Positions 11,727 to 22,073 of a stretch of 64,000 bases of DNA are shown piece by piece (positions within the stretch are counted from its first letter, which is position 1; each line of letters opens with the position of its first letter). Under the pieces are notes generated by a model, which was not told the DNA's origin, searched no databases, and worked only from the letters and a program-made list of their open reading frames with translations. The DNA comes from Strongylocentrotus droebachiensis (taxonomy: Eukaryota > Echinodermata > Echinoidea > Camarodonta > Strongylocentrotidae), in assembly GCA_035222895.1 (NCBI GenBank), contig JAVYIG010000868.1, positions 1 to 64,000 on the forward strand. Direction: 5' to 3'. The translations under genes and the position numbers were made by a program.

Positions 11727-12780
11727 CTAAATAGTATAACGGTATACCAAAGTGAACGAATTTCGCTTCAAATTAATAACAGAGTAAGAGACTCGCACAA
11801 ACAGCAACTACTGTCTCCTTCTAATCGTTGACAAGCTTCTGTCACCTTACCTCGTTTTCCTTTTAGGTAGATTTAAGTGGCTGATCTGCCGATGATTGTA
11901 GCTCATACTTTGACATCTTATTATGAAAAAGTCTTTACCTCTTCCCATAGAAAAGTATTGTGCAGCCTAATGGAGAAATCCAATTTAAGAACTAAATCCG
12001 GAAACAATCGTGTTAATTGTAGAGTGGAAAAATAAAAAATGTTTGTCGACCTTTCCGTTGTTATTCCAAGGTAAGGTCGCAATTCGCATAACTTTTCTTG
12101 ATTACAATCTGGCGTAGCTTTAGATGGCAATGAGTGTTCCTCTTCATTGTACAGCAGGAAAAAACATGTGAGAAGAGAAAGATGGAGAAAGAAATGGAAA
12201 GAGAGAGGCTGTGTAAAAAGGAAAAGATACAACCCCTTCCAGTATGCTCCACTTATCCGATGGCCCTCTTCGCTCACATTCATAAACAATGCATTGTTCT
12301 AACGATTACCCCTTTGCTCCTCCCCCTCCCGTTCTTCATCCATGGCTATACCACGCTACGCCTATACTGACTGACGATCTGTAACAAGTAATGGCATACT
12401 GTCATTTGGCATTCAATGTCTTAGGATTTTCAGTTTATAGAGAATAATATAATTGTGAACAAGGAAACAAAATGGAATGGTTGTAATCGATAAGATGTGT
12501 GCATGTGTTCAAATTTTCAAACACAATCACCTTGACAATAGGTCTATAAAAAAAACAATAACAAAAATAGCAACAAAATGATATTTAACAAAATAACAGC
12601 ATATGATACTGCAGAATTAAATGACTGCAATAAACAGCTGTAATCTTAATTAAACGAAACATTGCATTGGCAACCCATAACCATTTTAACAAGAAAGTTA
12701 TGAAACAAAATAATCGAAAGATGTAATAAAAGTATTTTACTTACCAATTTCTGTATCAGCATCAGGTACCCGTTAACGAT
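11727..12780. other. Intergenic AT-rich DNA
   Basis: No supported gene or repeat. Confidence 0.5.
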
Positions 12781-12792
12781 GAAGCATCTGTG

Positions 12793-13082
12793 CAGGGGCG
12801 GCGATCCCGGGGGGGACGGGGGGGACACGTCCCCCCCTCAATTTTTTTAGGGGGGATCGTCCCCCCCGGAAAATTTGAAAAAGTGCACCAAAAATTGTAT
12901 AGCAAATACTGAATAATGACTGCAACACACTTTTAGGCTCCGGAGGGCCCAAGAGGGCAGCGTTTAGACTCGTAAAATTGCAAAAAAAATCTCGCTCGGT
13001 CGCTACGCTCCCTCGCATAACATCCGTGTAAAAAAATTCGCATTTCGTCCCCCCCGGTCATGAACAGAAATCGCCGCCCCTG
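12793..13082. mobile_element. hAT-type MITE, 290 bp
   Basis: The ends CAGGGGCGGCGAT and ATCGCCGCCCCTG are perfect inverted repeats. The flanks are a perfect 8-bp duplication, CATCTGTG (12785-12792, 13083-13090). An 8-bp duplication and CAGGGGCG-type ends are hallmarks of the hAT superfamily. No transposase, so non-autonomous. Confidence 0.93.
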
Positions 13083-13663
13083 CATCTGTGCAATGACTTC
13101 CTGACATCATTTATGTGCCTTTTTATACCATTCCTGTGCTTTTATATGAGACATAATGATATTATCATTAATACACGTCTAATTCGTTAAGGGTTTCTAG
13201 ACCTGGCAAATATTGGATTCTTCGAGATAAAGATTGATCTACACTTAGGCCTACTTTGTTAATATATTGTTCAATTGGACAATGGTCTGTTTTATATCAA
13301 TGTCTTAATTTGATTCAAGAAGTATAGATGTCATAATGGATATATCATTAGAATTAATGAAAATAAAGAGGGTACATTAATGGTGAGAAAGGAGGGATGA
13401 AAAGTGAAATCGTCCAGTCACATCGGGTATGTCACTCACATCGTGCACAATAATAAAACTAGGCATTGAAAGAGGGCGCTCTATAGAATCCGAGATTCTT
13501 CCAAATCAAAAACTCTCTCTACTTCCTTCCACTTTCTATTTTCAACAAAAGAGTAAACATCGTCAATGTTGTCAGCATCGATAAAATTGATAAGTCAACA
13601 TAACCATTCTCAAAGACATCTTCTTGTATTAGTTCTTGACTTCATCATAATTCATCTTACATT

Positions 13664-13747
13664 CATTATCATCATCATCGCTCTCGTCATCGTCATCATC
13701 ATCAGCATTATCATCAATAAATCATAACCTTCATCTTCATCATCCCT
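13664..13747. repeat. (ATC)n imperfect triplet repeat
   Basis: Imperfect ATC/GTC triplets, the complement type of the GAT repeats elsewhere in the window. Confidence 0.85.
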
Positions 13748-13915
13748 GTCATCTGCAGCAACATCACCGGTTTCTAATCAGACCATTGCTCTGCTTTAGA
13801 CCACACATAATTAAAAGCATCGAATGAGGATGCTAAACTGTTATATTACCTAAACTATTTGTAATCAAACCTTCAATGCAATTAAGCACCATTGTGTGCA
13901 AATTTCACTCCTTAA

Positions 13916-14411
13916 AGGTACTATGTCCCATTTGCAGGCCAAAAAAATAAAAATGTTAAATTTCAACGGCATTTCAAAGATAATGCTAATTTAGAACTTC
14001 CCTAAAAAATGGGGGGGGGGGGGGGGCTTGAAAATGTCTTTAAGTGGGAAAATAATGACTATTAGTTGTGGAATCGACTTAAAGGTACTATGTCCCTTTT
14101 GCAGCCAACCTCAAATTCTGTAGAACTTTGCAGGAATTATGAATACGTCGTGTATGTCCCATCTGTGAAATTTAAACGTTAGCAGCGTCCTAATATTCAA
14201 ATTATGCAAGGAAACCCGTTTACTTGCTTCACTGTCAGACACTATTGAGTGACTGACTGGCGATTTGACAACTAATAGTCGTTATTTTCCCACTTAAAGA
14301 CATTTTCAAGCCCACCTTTTGTTAGGGAAGTTCTAACTTAGTACTATCTTTCAAATGCCGTTGGAATTTAACCTTTTCATTTTTTTGGCCTGCAAATGGG
14401 ACCTAGTACCT
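13916..14411. mobile_element. TTAA-flanked MITE X (interleaved)
   Basis: The left arm starts AGGTACTATGTCCCATTTGC; the right arm is its inverse, ending GGGACCTAGTACCT. Both are flanked by TTAA (13912-13915, 14412-14415). Complementarity continues about 150 bases inward (13916-14076 with 14263-14411), broken by a G run at 14011-14026. The loop is occupied by the left arm of a related element. Confidence 0.8.
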
Positions 14412-14754
14412 TTAAGAGCTATAGAGCCAGTAAGTAATCGTCTGATTTTCAGACCATTGTACCGAATGGTTGTACGTTTTATGCTGCGCAAAGATTCAAT
14501 CAGTTTAATTTTGGCCATTACAAGAAGTGGGTTATTGATGTACCCTTTACAGCTCATTTTATGTATTTTATTACGAAAGAGGGGGAAAAAAGCCAGTCAG
14601 TCACTCGATAGTGTCTGACAGTGAAGTCTAGCAAGTAAACGGGTTTCCTTGCATAATTTGTTAAAATTTCACAAATAGGACATACATGACATATTCATAA
14701 TTCCTGCAAAATTGTACAGAATTTGATGTTGGCTGCAAAAGGGACATAGTATCT
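14083..14754. mobile_element. TTAA-flanked MITE Y (interleaved)
   Basis: Left arm 14083-14262 begins AGGTACTATGTCCCTTTTGC. The complementary right arm 14591-14754 ends GGGACATAGTATCT. TTAA flanks both (14079-14082, 14755-14758). Its first 14 bases equal those of element X but the arms differ further in. Its right arm lies outside X while its left arm lies inside X. Confidence 0.8.
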
Positions 14755-14756
14755 TT

Positions 14757-14905
14757 AAAGGGAGTAAAATCATAACCTTCGGGTGCAAATTTACAACTTC
14801 CTGTGGGGTGTAAATTTACTCCCTACATTGGGGAGTAAATTTACTCCCTGAGGGTGTCGCTTATGCGATAAGCATTTACTCCCTATAGGGAGTAAATTCA
14901 AACCT
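14757..14905. repeat. Cluster of GGGAGTAAATTTACTCCC palindromes
   Basis: Short palindromic units built from GGGAGTAAATT and its complement occur at least four times. They include a perfect 24-bp palindrome at 14874-14897, centred on CCCTATAGGG. Confidence 0.8.
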
Positions 14906-14916
14906 CTTTTTCTGTG

Positions 14917-15885
14917 TATGTAGTCCCATGAACAAATTTCTGTGTACAGTGCATCTGACTTTTAGGATTCTGAAACTCCACAATGTATGCCTAAATATCT
15001 AGTTCATGATCAACCGTTTCCAATCGCCTCCACGCAGTTTCTTTCACAATGTAATAGCGTGACTCGAACTCATCTATATCCTTTAATATATACAAATCAA
15101 CAACAACAAATATTTCCCTAAGCAAGATGAAATAATGTACGGCGTGTCTTTAATAAACTTACAATTCAAGGTTATATGAGCCGTAACACGATCGCAAAGA
15201 CTTTCAAAAATCAACAGATTAACAGAAGAGCAATTTACTACAAACCATGCCTATTCAAACCATTTCGGATTACTTGACAGTGTCGTAATCCTCACGTGAC
15301 ATATCAAAGAAACATTTTTCTAATTCGTTATTGTTTGAAACAAATGCATTTCTATTCTAGTGAAACACAATGCCCTACATGACCCCCCCCCCCTCAAAAT
15401 TCAACGTGTTAATTACCGTTGTATAGAATTATTCTTTTTAAGTATACTACAAGTTATTTCATCTTGCTCATCCGTTATCGCAAAGAGGTTTGCGTGTCAT
15501 TATTTATAGGCGATCGAAACTAACTTCAAAAATAACAATTACTTTCAATTGCATTTGTGCAAGCAGCGGGATTACAAGGGGAAAATGACATCATTTGTCA
15601 TATTTTCCACATTAAAAATTGTTCTAGCTATTAAATCCGTTATTTGTTGTCATATATTGTCATATATTTATTAAACAGGTTAAAGCTAAACTTTAGTACT
15701 GGTAATGCGATTGCATTGTGAAAGAAAAGGTGTGGAAAGGATCAGAAACAGTTGATCATGTAGCATGTAAGTATTGGTGTGCACTGCAAGGTTCTGGAGT
15801 CATCAAAATCATAATAAATTTGACCGAGTCTTGGTAAAGTAACAAGCACATACACAGAAAGCTATGTATGGGACAACACGCATGT
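14917..15885. mobile_element. Family R1 element with two facing arms
   Basis: 14917-15085 and 15690-15885 are inverted copies of the R1 repeat: shared blocks TTTCTGTGTA, GATCAAC and TTTCTTTCACAATG. They flank about 600 bases of AT-rich non-coding DNA. This is the structure of a non-autonomous DNA transposon with about 170-bp arms. Confidence 0.65.
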
Positions 15886-15898
15886 TGTCGGGGTTGGT

Positions 15899-16030
15899 AC
15901 TACCTTGATTCCTTGTCTTTCTATGCTCATTACTCAGCCAGTATACATTTTCTTCCAAAATTGTTTGGCACATGTCATTTATTTGTAATCTTGAACATTC
16001 AGTGTAAGTTTCGTTTGATTCTGTGAGAAA
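15899..16030 (-). repeat. Dispersed repeat, family R2
   Basis: The reverse complement matches 58611-58752 over most of its length. Shared blocks are ACAGAATCCAA or similar, AATAAATGACATGTGCCAAA and GAGTAATGAGCATAGAAAGA. Confidence 0.7.
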
Positions 16031-16244
16031 TAATTTTCTTTTTTTTACCACTACTGGAGGTTAGCTTTAATAACTTATTATTTGACGAGCCTGTTTTTGG
16101 CCGCTACTACCATGCCTTGTGTGGACATAGATATACATCCCTTATAGGCCAAAAGCATTAGTTTTAACATGGACATTGCTCATAACAAGCTGAGTTTTTT
16201 CAGGATTATCTAGAATAAGTCCTCATAAATCCCCTTAAGCGTTT

Positions 16245-16465
16245 TCCGCAATCCAAGATGGCGTCCAAAATGGCCGCCATTTCCTGAATTGTGTATGCCT
16301 TTGCAACTAGATAACCCAAATACAAAATTTAAATGTCTAAATATTTGTTTTTCAGCACAAAGAATTCATTACAATACTTATTAATACATTTTGAAACGCA
16401 CAAGTAGCAGTAAAACTACTTGAGCCATTCCCGAAATCCAGAATGGCCACCATTTCCAATTTTAT
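16245..16465. repeat. ATGGCCGCCAT palindromic repeat segment
   Basis: CCAAGATGGCGTCC, AAATGGCCGCCATTTCC and, 180 bases on, AGAATGGCCACCATTTCC repeat the same YY1-like core on both strands. A similar sentence, GCCATCTTGGCAGCCATTTT, occurs at about 27552. Probably a dispersed repeat. Confidence 0.45.
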
Positions 16466-16469
16466 CTCA

Positions 16470-17055
16470 TTGTATTAATGTAGATACGTTATGAGTATAA
16501 TCAAATATCTAGGCTAGAAAAGCACCATTGAATACATATCAGTACAAAAAAAACTTTTCATTAAAAAAAAAATACTTTTTAGGCATAAAGTACACACACA
16601 CACGCATCTATCGCTGCTTCCACCATCCTCAACGATATCAGACTGACAGTATGATGACAGTGTACAACCGTGAAGAGTACTCAACATTAGATGGAACTTA
16701 AAATGGAAACACATTAGTACCAAGGTCGCTAAAGCGTTTCATACGTAATGACTGTAAGAAAGGTGCGGTGTGAATGTTTCTTTGATGCAGCACTAGTTGG
16801 AGGTAGACTTTCTAGCTGAAAGGATGAACTCAAAATGAACTCAAAATAATATTGGATCAATAAAAACTGATCAATTGTTTTTTGTTAATACAAAAAATCT
16901 ATCTCTATGCAGTTTTACGGTAGTCATCAAGAGATCCATGCTGGCCCCATAAAGCTTAAACATGAAGGCTTCCCCACCTTATTTTACTTCTTCCTTAAAA
17001 TCTTAGCATCGATGAATATTAAATTCATTTCTTACCTGCAAACACGGGGATAAGA
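16470..17055. other. Intergenic DNA
   Basis: Nothing recognised apart from a short (AC)n at about 16594-16603. Confidence 0.5.
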
Positions 17056-17059
17056 CTTT

Positions 17060-17560
17060 CAAACCCCCGTAAGTTTAACCAACAGTGGTTATAACTGTAA
17101 CCAACAATCCACTAAAGTTTAACCAACATCGTGTGAATCAAAACAGAATTAACCGACAATGGTTACAATTTTAATCAACGACCCATGTAAGTTTAACCAA
17201 GAAGTTACCAGCAACATTATGTGAATCAGCCCCGAACAAAGCATAAATACCCTACAATGGTTATAATTTTAATCAACGGCCCATGTAAGTTTAACCAACA
17301 TCATGTGAATCAGCCCCAAACAAAGCATAAATAACCAACAAAAGGTTAAAGTTGTAATCAACAAATGGTAAAAGTTTAATCAACACCATTTTAACCAACA
17401 TTGAGCAAATTTTGTTAACCAATAAACGATTAAAATGTTTAATCAACCACAGTTTAATTTTAATCAACAGGCCGTCGGTTTAAGTTTAACCAACAGTTGA
17501 GTGATTCATATAGTAATCCATGGTTGATTAACATTTTAACCAACTTGATTAAAAAAAAAT
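17060..17560. repeat. Degenerate tandem array, TTTAACCAACA motif
   Basis: About 15 variants of TTTAACCAACA or TTTAATCAACA recur over 500 bases. Two adjacent units of about 110 bases can be aligned (about 17151-17261 and 17262-17335), sharing GTGAATCAGCCCC, ACAAAGCATAAAT and AATTTTAATCAACG. The array decays toward both ends. Confidence 0.8.
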
Positions 17561-18103
17561 ACTTGTTCTAACAGTGTAATACCCCCCATCCCCTGTTGCG
17601 CTGCTGATTGTAAGCGAACTGCTGACATTAGAAATTCATCTTTATATTCCTAAATCCTGCTGCTGATGAATAAAAAAAAAATACAATAGATTGCATATTT
17701 CTATCCACATTCATTTAATTTATTTGAATTTATTGTTTACATGATGATACTGAACGAATTGTTTATGGGTGTTTCGGTTTCGCTAGACAACCTCAGTCTA
17801 TTAAGGATATCATATAGCAGGGTTTTATTTATCATCAAGTGACAAATAATGTTTGTATCAATTACGTACTTCCTTTCAACATTCCAAGCATATGCAACAG
17901 CTTTTTTCTAATCTTAGAAGCAGTTTTAACTCCATGATTTGGCCTAGCTCAAGCAGTCAGTCTCGAAAATTGGGTCGAACAGAAGCTCCGAGGTACTTTC
18001 TTTCCAGTCAGCTGTTGTTAGTACTTTTCGTACACTTTTCTTATCGAGTAAAGGAGAAGAGAAACTGACAACAACTTACTCCCAGTATTGAACTCCGCAA
18101 GAA

Positions 18104-19996
18104 ATGAATGAAATGGAGTGTAAATCAAACCATAAAGACACCGGGGTAAAACGGTCTCTCTACCACAGCTCCTTGCTGCTGTGTTTTATCCTCAGTTTGG
18201 GAATATGCGCCGCTGTCCTCCCAAACATACCGTTTAAAGAAAACGACACAGATTCGCCACGTGGGGATTTAACCTACGTCATCACTCGGTCCTGCCTAAC
18301 AGTCGCCCTGATATTCTTTGAAATATTTGTGTGGTATGTTGTTCGGAAGAGAGACAGTTTTCATAAGAATCAAGAAGTCTTTTGGCCATTGAGATGCCGA
18401 CACTGTGCCCATGCCGTAGGCCTTCTACCGGAGCTTTCGGATAACGATGAAGATGGTGAGGCCGAACAGAAAAATATATTTTCACCTCTGTCGTCTTCTT
18501 CTAATAAGAGGGAGAATCCTTTCAGTGAAGTACATCAACTCTACCACAAACCACACATGTCTCTGCTGAACACCTTCTACATATTTGGCACAATTGCCTT
18601 GATCAACCTTCCCATACCACTGATTGCTAACATCATGTGCCTCATAACTTTGGACAATTCCGTAGTTGATAATGTTGTCCTTGCTGGGCAAGTGCTGCTA
18701 GATTTCACATTTGCCACTTTGATATTATTTGGGATGTTATTCTTCAGGAACTACTATGATGCAGCATTCGTCGACAATAAAAAGTTTACTTTTCCCTTAG
18801 CAGTTATTTTTGCCGCTTGCTTCTGGATCGCGGCTGTCAAGATAGTATATCCCTTAGGTGAATTGACGACTTCAAAATACGGGCATGTGGACTATCCTTG
18901 TTCCCTTCCTGGAAACTTCGGACTCTTTATAAAACAACATGAGATAACTTTGACTCCTTTCTACGCTGAAAGTGCCATTATTGCTGCTGCAATGATGTGG
19001 CAGATGTGGTACTCTAAACTTCCAGAAGCTCTTCTGAAGAAGGATCAAAGCACCTTACAGTTTCAGAGTCTCGGTCCAACCTACGTTGGACCATTTTGGG
19101 GAACGATCCGTGCTTGGCTGAAGAATATCTTTCACTGTAGAAAGTTGAGGTTCCTTTTGTTAGGATCATCTAAAGAAGAAAGACAAAGCCTCGTGCCAAA
19201 ACCAAGAGACCGAACAGAAGGCGAATTCCGAGAACCCCCATTACACATTACTTTAACAGTGGCCCTCTATGTATTGCTAGGAATCACTTATTTTTCCTTA
19301 CGTCAAGTTCTTTATTATTCCAGCTTGGGATTACAGGAATCACTTCCCTCAACCGAAATTACTCTGACATATCTCAAATGGTTCCTGCATATTGTATTTT
19401 ATCTGCCCTTGCTGGTGATGTACCACTTTCGTATATTCCTGACTGACAGTGCCAAGACTTTTCGTCCGAGACACACAGTATCTCTTGTATCAGGCTTAAT
19501 AGGAGAACACGACCGCGTTATCCTGATTAGCTGTGTTGGTATTTTCATATTGAACATATTCCGCTTTGTCAGTTCAGTAGGGATCCTTGCAGAAATCCCC
19601 TGGCCTCGTGAGAACACAGTTCTCGCATGCTACACTGGCATATACGCAATCTTCCAGACCTACTCGGCCTGGGTCATGACATCCTTCTTAGTCGTCGTTC
19701 AGCGGCAGGTGATTGTTGGTACGGATCAAGCGAGATGGACGCTTATCTGCCTGATCTACACCGGTATCCTAAACGCGACTCAGTGGGCGATTGATAGTTT
19801 GGAAATTGCTTCTTGGGTAGAGCTGACAACATTTTACGGACAGACCCAAGGCAAGGTCATTGGTGTTCTTCTGGAGCCCCTAACCTCGCTGTATGGCATT
19901 CATTCAGCTATGATTGCATATGAAGCCTATAAGACCGTTCGCAATGATTTACAATCAAGATACAATGTGCCTACCGAAAAGGAACCCTGTGTTTGA
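18104..19996 (+). CDS. Otopetrin-like proton channel, single exon
   Basis: A 630-residue multi-pass membrane protein. Hydrophobic segments at about residues 19-40, 57-80, 152-180, 190-213, 227-248, 279-303, 376-400, 416-441, 470-490, 505-530, 545-562 and 580-605 give the 12-helix plan of otopetrins, which form proton-selective channels with two six-helix halves. Family-type signatures are PFYAESAIIAAAMMWQMW at the sixth segment, the DRVIL segment at about 470, a Trp-Ala-x-Asp-Ser-x-Glu stretch before helix 12, then FYG and PLTSLYGIHSA. A long acidic and Ser-rich loop follows helix 2 and a Lys/Arg-rich linker precedes helix 7. The first ATG was chosen because it gives a short cytoplasmic N-terminus; another Met follows at residue 4. 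No intron interrupts the frame, unlike most vertebrate family genes, so a retrocopy origin or intron loss is possible, but the frame is intact. No AATAAA was seen just downstream; a retrotransposon begins within 200 bases. Assignment rests on motif and topology, not alignment. Confidence 0.8.
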   Translation: MNEMECKSNHKDTGVKRSLYHSSLLLCFILSLGICAAVLPNIPFKENDTDSPRGDLTYVITRSCLTVALIFFEIFVWYVVRKRDSFHKNQEVFWPLRCRHCAHAVGLLPELSDNDEDGEAEQKNIFSPLSSSSNKRENPFSEVHQLYHKPHMSLLNTFYIFGTIALINLPIPLIANIMCLITLDNSVVDNVVLAGQVLLDFTFATLILFGMLFFRNYYDAAFVDNKKFTFPLAVIFAACFWIAAVKIVYPLGELTTSKYGHVDYPCSLPGNFGLFIKQHEITLTPFYAESAIIAAAMMWQMWYSKLPEALLKKDQSTLQFQSLGPTYVGPFWGTIRAWLKNIFHCRKLRFLLLGSSKEERQSLVPKPRDRTEGEFREPPLHITLTVALYVLLGITYFSLRQVLYYSSLGLQESLPSTEITLTYLKWFLHIVFYLPLLVMYHFRIFLTDSAKTFRPRHTVSLVSGLIGEHDRVILISCVGIFILNIFRFVSSVGILAEIPWPRENTVLACYTGIYAIFQTYSAWVMTSFLVVVQRQVIVGTDQARWTLICLIYTGILNATQWAIDSLEIASWVELTTFYGQTQGKVIGVLLEPLTSLYGIHSAMIAYEAYKTVRNDLQSRYNVPTEKEPCV

Positions 19997-21244
19997 TTCT
20001 AAAGATTCGGTATTAACAACTTTGGTCAAATTCTGTATCTAACTATCTTTTTAGTAACAGTGGAGCTTTACACAAGAGACATGGGTTGTTACACTGTGTG
20101 AAAAAACCTTTTGAAATTAATTATATGAATATTCACATGGGTATATTCGTTAAATCACCGTCATATACTGTATACCAACTCCTATATACTTATAGTGAGT
20201 GATGGCTCTCTCAGTTGTTGTGCTTCTGTGCGTGACCTTGGTTTAAATATTGACAGCAATCTTACTTTCAAACAACACATTATAGTAGAGTCAAAGTGTG
20301 TAGACCCCGCTGATATTTTTCGGGGACAAAGGTTTTTAAGTGTTTTTGAGTTGTTTGGAGGTAAATGATTAAAATTAGCTTGGGTAGTCCCCTCCTAACC
20401 CCCGGCAACTCTTGTAGGGGTCAAAATAAGGTCAAAATGGGGTCAATAGGGGGTCAATTTTTTTAAATGCCCTGATTATGTTAAAAGACATGTCAAATTG
20501 TTTGTCTCGTCATACTGAACAAAAAAGTGTACATGATCTTATACCCCTGACCTCCCGTTAAGAAGTTATGGCCGGAAAAGTAAAAAGGTCAACAAACTTT
20601 CATTTGAGGGCAAAATACACTAAAAGTGTTAGGATCGATCAACTTTCATGTGTTTTGTGTCTATATTTATATGTATTTTGATTTAGAAATTTGATTGAGA
20701 CAATTTCTACTTAAGAAGACCGTATTCAAAAGATATAAGGGGTCAAAATAAGGTCATTTGGGGTCAAATGAGCTCCTTTGGGATCAAAATACACTAACAG
20801 ACTTAGGAGTTATTTGTGTCAAATTATGTGTAAATTGATGAATAATAGTGAATTAATTTTTTTTTTTTTTTTTTAAATTTAGAAAACCATATTCAATTGA
20901 TGTAAGGAGTCATTATAAGGCCAAAATGGGGTCATTTGGGGTCAAAAATGTTTAATTGACCTAAATTGTGCTGTAATGCACTCTCACACTGAATGAGAAA
21001 GAGCAGTTCCATCTAGGGTTAAAATACGATAGGAATGACAACAAAGCCATGTTCATTTTTTTTAAGTGTCACAATGCAGTTTACATGTAATTTAACTGGT
21101 GACCACAATGTCAAATTAGCTTGATTGTTTTTATCTGCCCATCAGTTACATACACAACCCTGCGCTCTCTTACTAGGTATGGTAAATGTCTTAATTTGTT
21201 GCAACATACCTTTAAGGACGGATAGATGTGACAAATCAGAGGTT

Positions 21245-22067
21245 CTACGCATAGTCGGAATCTTCAGAGACAGAGTCTTGATCATTATCGATATTCGAAT
21301 CGGAGTCAGACTGTGGAGATTGGTCATCTGCTGGTATTAGGTTGGTCAAACGTGTAGGCAATGCAGGCTTGGTGTATCGAAGTGGGATGCAGTTGCCATC
21401 TTTCATGTGCCATCCATGGTGGAGAGGTGATGGAGGAGCATCTGGACTCCTGAGGTTCAGGAAGATGTATGCCTGATAGTTGGCTCGTCTGACCTTCATC
21501 TGATGTGAGTCGCAATCAGGTGGCATTCTCTGTGTTGCTTTTTTCTTCATACTCTCCCACTTCTTTGCTCTTGCCTCTGCTAAACTTGAACTAGTTTTGT
21601 CTTTGTAGATGAACTTAATTGTAAATTGCTCCATGTCGATTTGGGTGTCTTCTGATACAAGCAGCTGTTTCCCAAGTCCTTGGAGCAAACTCCTTCCTTC
21701 CTCTGACTTCATTGCCGATTCAAAGATGGATGGTTTGCCATGGCCATAGAAGCCAGAGACAGCGTCTGCACCAGTATGAACATGAAAGGGGACAATGACA
21801 TCTGCCACTTCAGGACTGCAAAGCTTCTTACAGTCATAGACGAAGCCCTTCCTCTTGATGCCTAATGGTCCTTCAATCTGATGGGCTGCGTATGCTGCTA
21901 GAACCATAACATCTGTGTCTTCTGCATCGATAACAACAGTGTCTTCCACACCTGACTGTCTTAGTTGGTAATACACATAGAGAAGGATGGTGTCCGCTTC
22001 TGTGTGTTGGCATTTGAATTGCTCTAATTCTGTGCCCTTCTGCAGATCTGAGTATATATAAGTCGTT
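21245..22067 (-). pseudogene. Left-arm inverted copy of the element ORF
   Basis: The same reading frame as the 396-residue ORF, inverted, from about TYIYS to the terminal acidic tail and stop. It differs from the right-arm copy at only a handful of residues (for example LVSEDT for PVSEDT, SSSLAEARAKK for STSLAKARAKK). It also lacks 18 bases in frame (residues VRDRCS) near 22047. It has no N-terminal part, because the arm ends there. The open frame is preserved, so the duplication is recent. Confidence 0.8.
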
Positions 22068-22073
22068 TCTATA

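Noticed and set aside
17060-17560. CRISPR-like array
   Set aside because: Units are degenerate, spacers irregular, and the context is an animal genome.
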